Under the pieces are notes generated by a model. That model was not told where the DNA came from. It searched no databases and saw nothing but the letters and a program-made list of their open reading frames with translations. This document shows, piece after piece, positions 62,480 through 64,000 of a stretch of 64,000 nucleotides of DNA. Source of the DNA: Aphrophora alni. Its lineage: Eukaryota > Arthropoda > Insecta > Hemiptera > Aphrophoridae. The stretch spans positions 12,573,092 to 12,637,091 of the forward strand of contig OY740777.1 of NCBI GenBank assembly GCA_963513935.1, in the 5' to 3' direction. How positions within the stretch are numbered: the stretch's first letter is position 1; each line of letters opens with the position of its first letter. The translations under genes and the position numbers were made by a program.

Positions 62480-64000
62480 TGTCCAGATGAAGAATGAAGT
62501 TATCCAAAGTTCTGCTGTTCCTATCTATAATTTAATTTTTTTGTATTAAATTCAACGATAAATTTACAATGTACAGGTCTGTTTTAATAATTGCATATTT
62601 TCAATAATAAAATATTTTCAAAACACTTAAGAAATATAAATAACAAAATATTGTATCCTAATATTCTGAAATCAATATTATTTGTCTATACATAATAAAC
62701 TTCAAATCCTACCATTCTGTTTATTGAACTGCTAAAACATAAAATGGAAAAAAATAATGCTAAACAAAATCTATTAGAACATCGACCATTTATTACGTGT
62801 TAATATAATAAAGGTATAACCTTGTATTGGGGTTACCGTCAATAAATCAGATTATTATAAAGAACTTGTAAAGATTATATTTTGGTTAAACGTTTAAAAA
62901 TTGAAGAATTAGAGACACAGCGACTAGTTTAAATTTTGGTTTGTTTTGGTTTATTCGAAAAATATTTCTATGTTTTCATTAGGAAAAGGAAAATGAACCA
63001 CTTCTTTAATGACTTCGTTCCTTATAGAAGTAGAGTTGATGTCCTTCGAAACAATTCAATATCTTAGGAATAATAATATAATAACTAATACAAGTTTCCG
63101 TGTATGGCCTCAGTAAGTTATATTAATTTGTTATTTTCTCTCAACTTTGTAAAAACTCCCTTTTTATATTGTTGGTTCATAATTAACCCTTCTTAAATCA
63201 ATTCTTTCAAAATTACGTCCTTAGATTCAAAAACCCACGATAAGTATTGTTTTGAATTTGGATTTGATTCGACGAGCTATTTCATTCTTCTTGAGGACAC
63301 AGTTGTACTCTTGTCCCAAGATTATACTGCACATTTCAGTTTTTGTCAAACTGAATTATTTTGTTATAAAGGATTGGGGTAGGTATCAAGTAGCAAGTTT
63401 CTTCGTGGCGTTGTTTTTACTCTGGCATGAAACCCTCTTTAAGCAAACTTTCTCAAATTGAGATTCTCACCCGAATTCTCCACATAGTGTGTTTATCAAT
63501 GTTCACAGACACTGTAATATTCGACGATATTCTTGAATAATCTTGTTATATTTTCCACGTTTCTTTCGATCTTGGATGGCTGTTTCTGGTTCTGTTTTGC
63601 GTTTCCCTCTACTCAATATAGTTTGTGATACGACATACTTTGGCAATTCCATTAATAAATTTTGATTTAGAAAATTGAATATTGAGGGAGGGGATAAATT
63701 ACCTCACTTACCAAAAGTTAGTTTCTGTTGATAAATAATCATTCCCAATATTTCTTGCTTCTACATTTTCTCATTCAAAATTTAATACTGGAGACATTCA
63801 AGGCACATGACACGTGGATCCATTTTGGATCCGAGTGGGGAAAGACTTTCTACGATCCAAAATTTCTCCTCGTAACCTAAAATAATTGTTCAAATAAATG
63901 AGCCTAACATATGTACTTAAGATTTCATAACATTTTACTACTCACCCTTCAACTAATTATAAACCCTTAAATAAATTCCTTACTATAAAATAAACTTTAA
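62480..64000. other. AT-rich non-coding stretch to the window end
   Basis: The only structured item is GGATCCATTTTGGATCC at 63816-63832, with GATCCAAAAT repeated inversely near 63855. A 69-codon frame (63252-63461) has no recognisable content. Confidence 0.4.

Overview
The window looks like a gene-poor, strongly AT-rich piece of an arthropod nuclear genome, most likely an insect and possibly a hemipteran. The signs are a 14-kb satellite array, long CT/GA and TA microsatellites, poly-A tracts, dispersed tracts of the arthropod telomere repeat (TTAGG/CCTAA), and decayed eukaryotic retroelement and Helitron fragments. I see no bacterial operon, no tRNA or rRNA, and no complete protein-coding gene. 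The species assignment is inference.

Layout. 1-14350 is one uninterrupted head-to-tail satellite with a 92-bp monomer (about 156 copies). It runs off the left edge and has visible higher-order structure. At 14351 it abuts the 3' part of a GIY-YIG-type (Penelope-like) retroelement ORF, followed by a hammerhead-like motif and an AATAAA plus poly-A end (14372-15036). 15-64 kb is AT-rich DNA holding repeats: local tandem duplications of about 158 to 439 bp (19.7-20.7, 34.3-35.0, 37.6-38.2, 38.7-39.5, 55.8-56.2 and 61.2-61.7 kb), minisatellites (30.8-31.1 and 54.7-55.0 kb), telomere-type tracts (26.2-26.4, 27.2, 36.35-36.8 and 45.36 kb), a Helitron helicase relic (32.3-33.1 kb, minus), two non-LTR retrotransposon tails (44.5 and 58.4 kb, plus), and a large foldback element (57.5-58.1 kb).

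The most unusual signal is a set of about fifteen short motifs on both strands with the layout CTGANGA, T, a stem of about 6 bp with a loop of about 3 nt, GAAA, a 4-6 nt palindrome (CGCG, TGTACA, CCGG, CAGCTG), then TH. This is the core of a type I hammerhead ribozyme with a self-complementary stem III. Nine of the motifs lie in or beside inverted-repeat (foldback) elements at 17.05, 22.0, 42.9, 45.0, 48.2 and 61.9 kb, usually one motif per arm, head to head. Stem II bases change in paired fashion between copies, and the 45.13-kb copy also has a 5-bp stem I. Penelope-like elements are known to carry hammerheads and to occur with inverted terminal repeats, so these may be small non-autonomous relatives. 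That link is inference.

Possible host sequence is limited to weak candidates: a 60-codon open segment ending at 29100, an Inr-plus-splice-donor segment near 42168-42235, a GC-elevated island at 52210-52370, and a 100-codon minus-strand ORF at 62177-62479.
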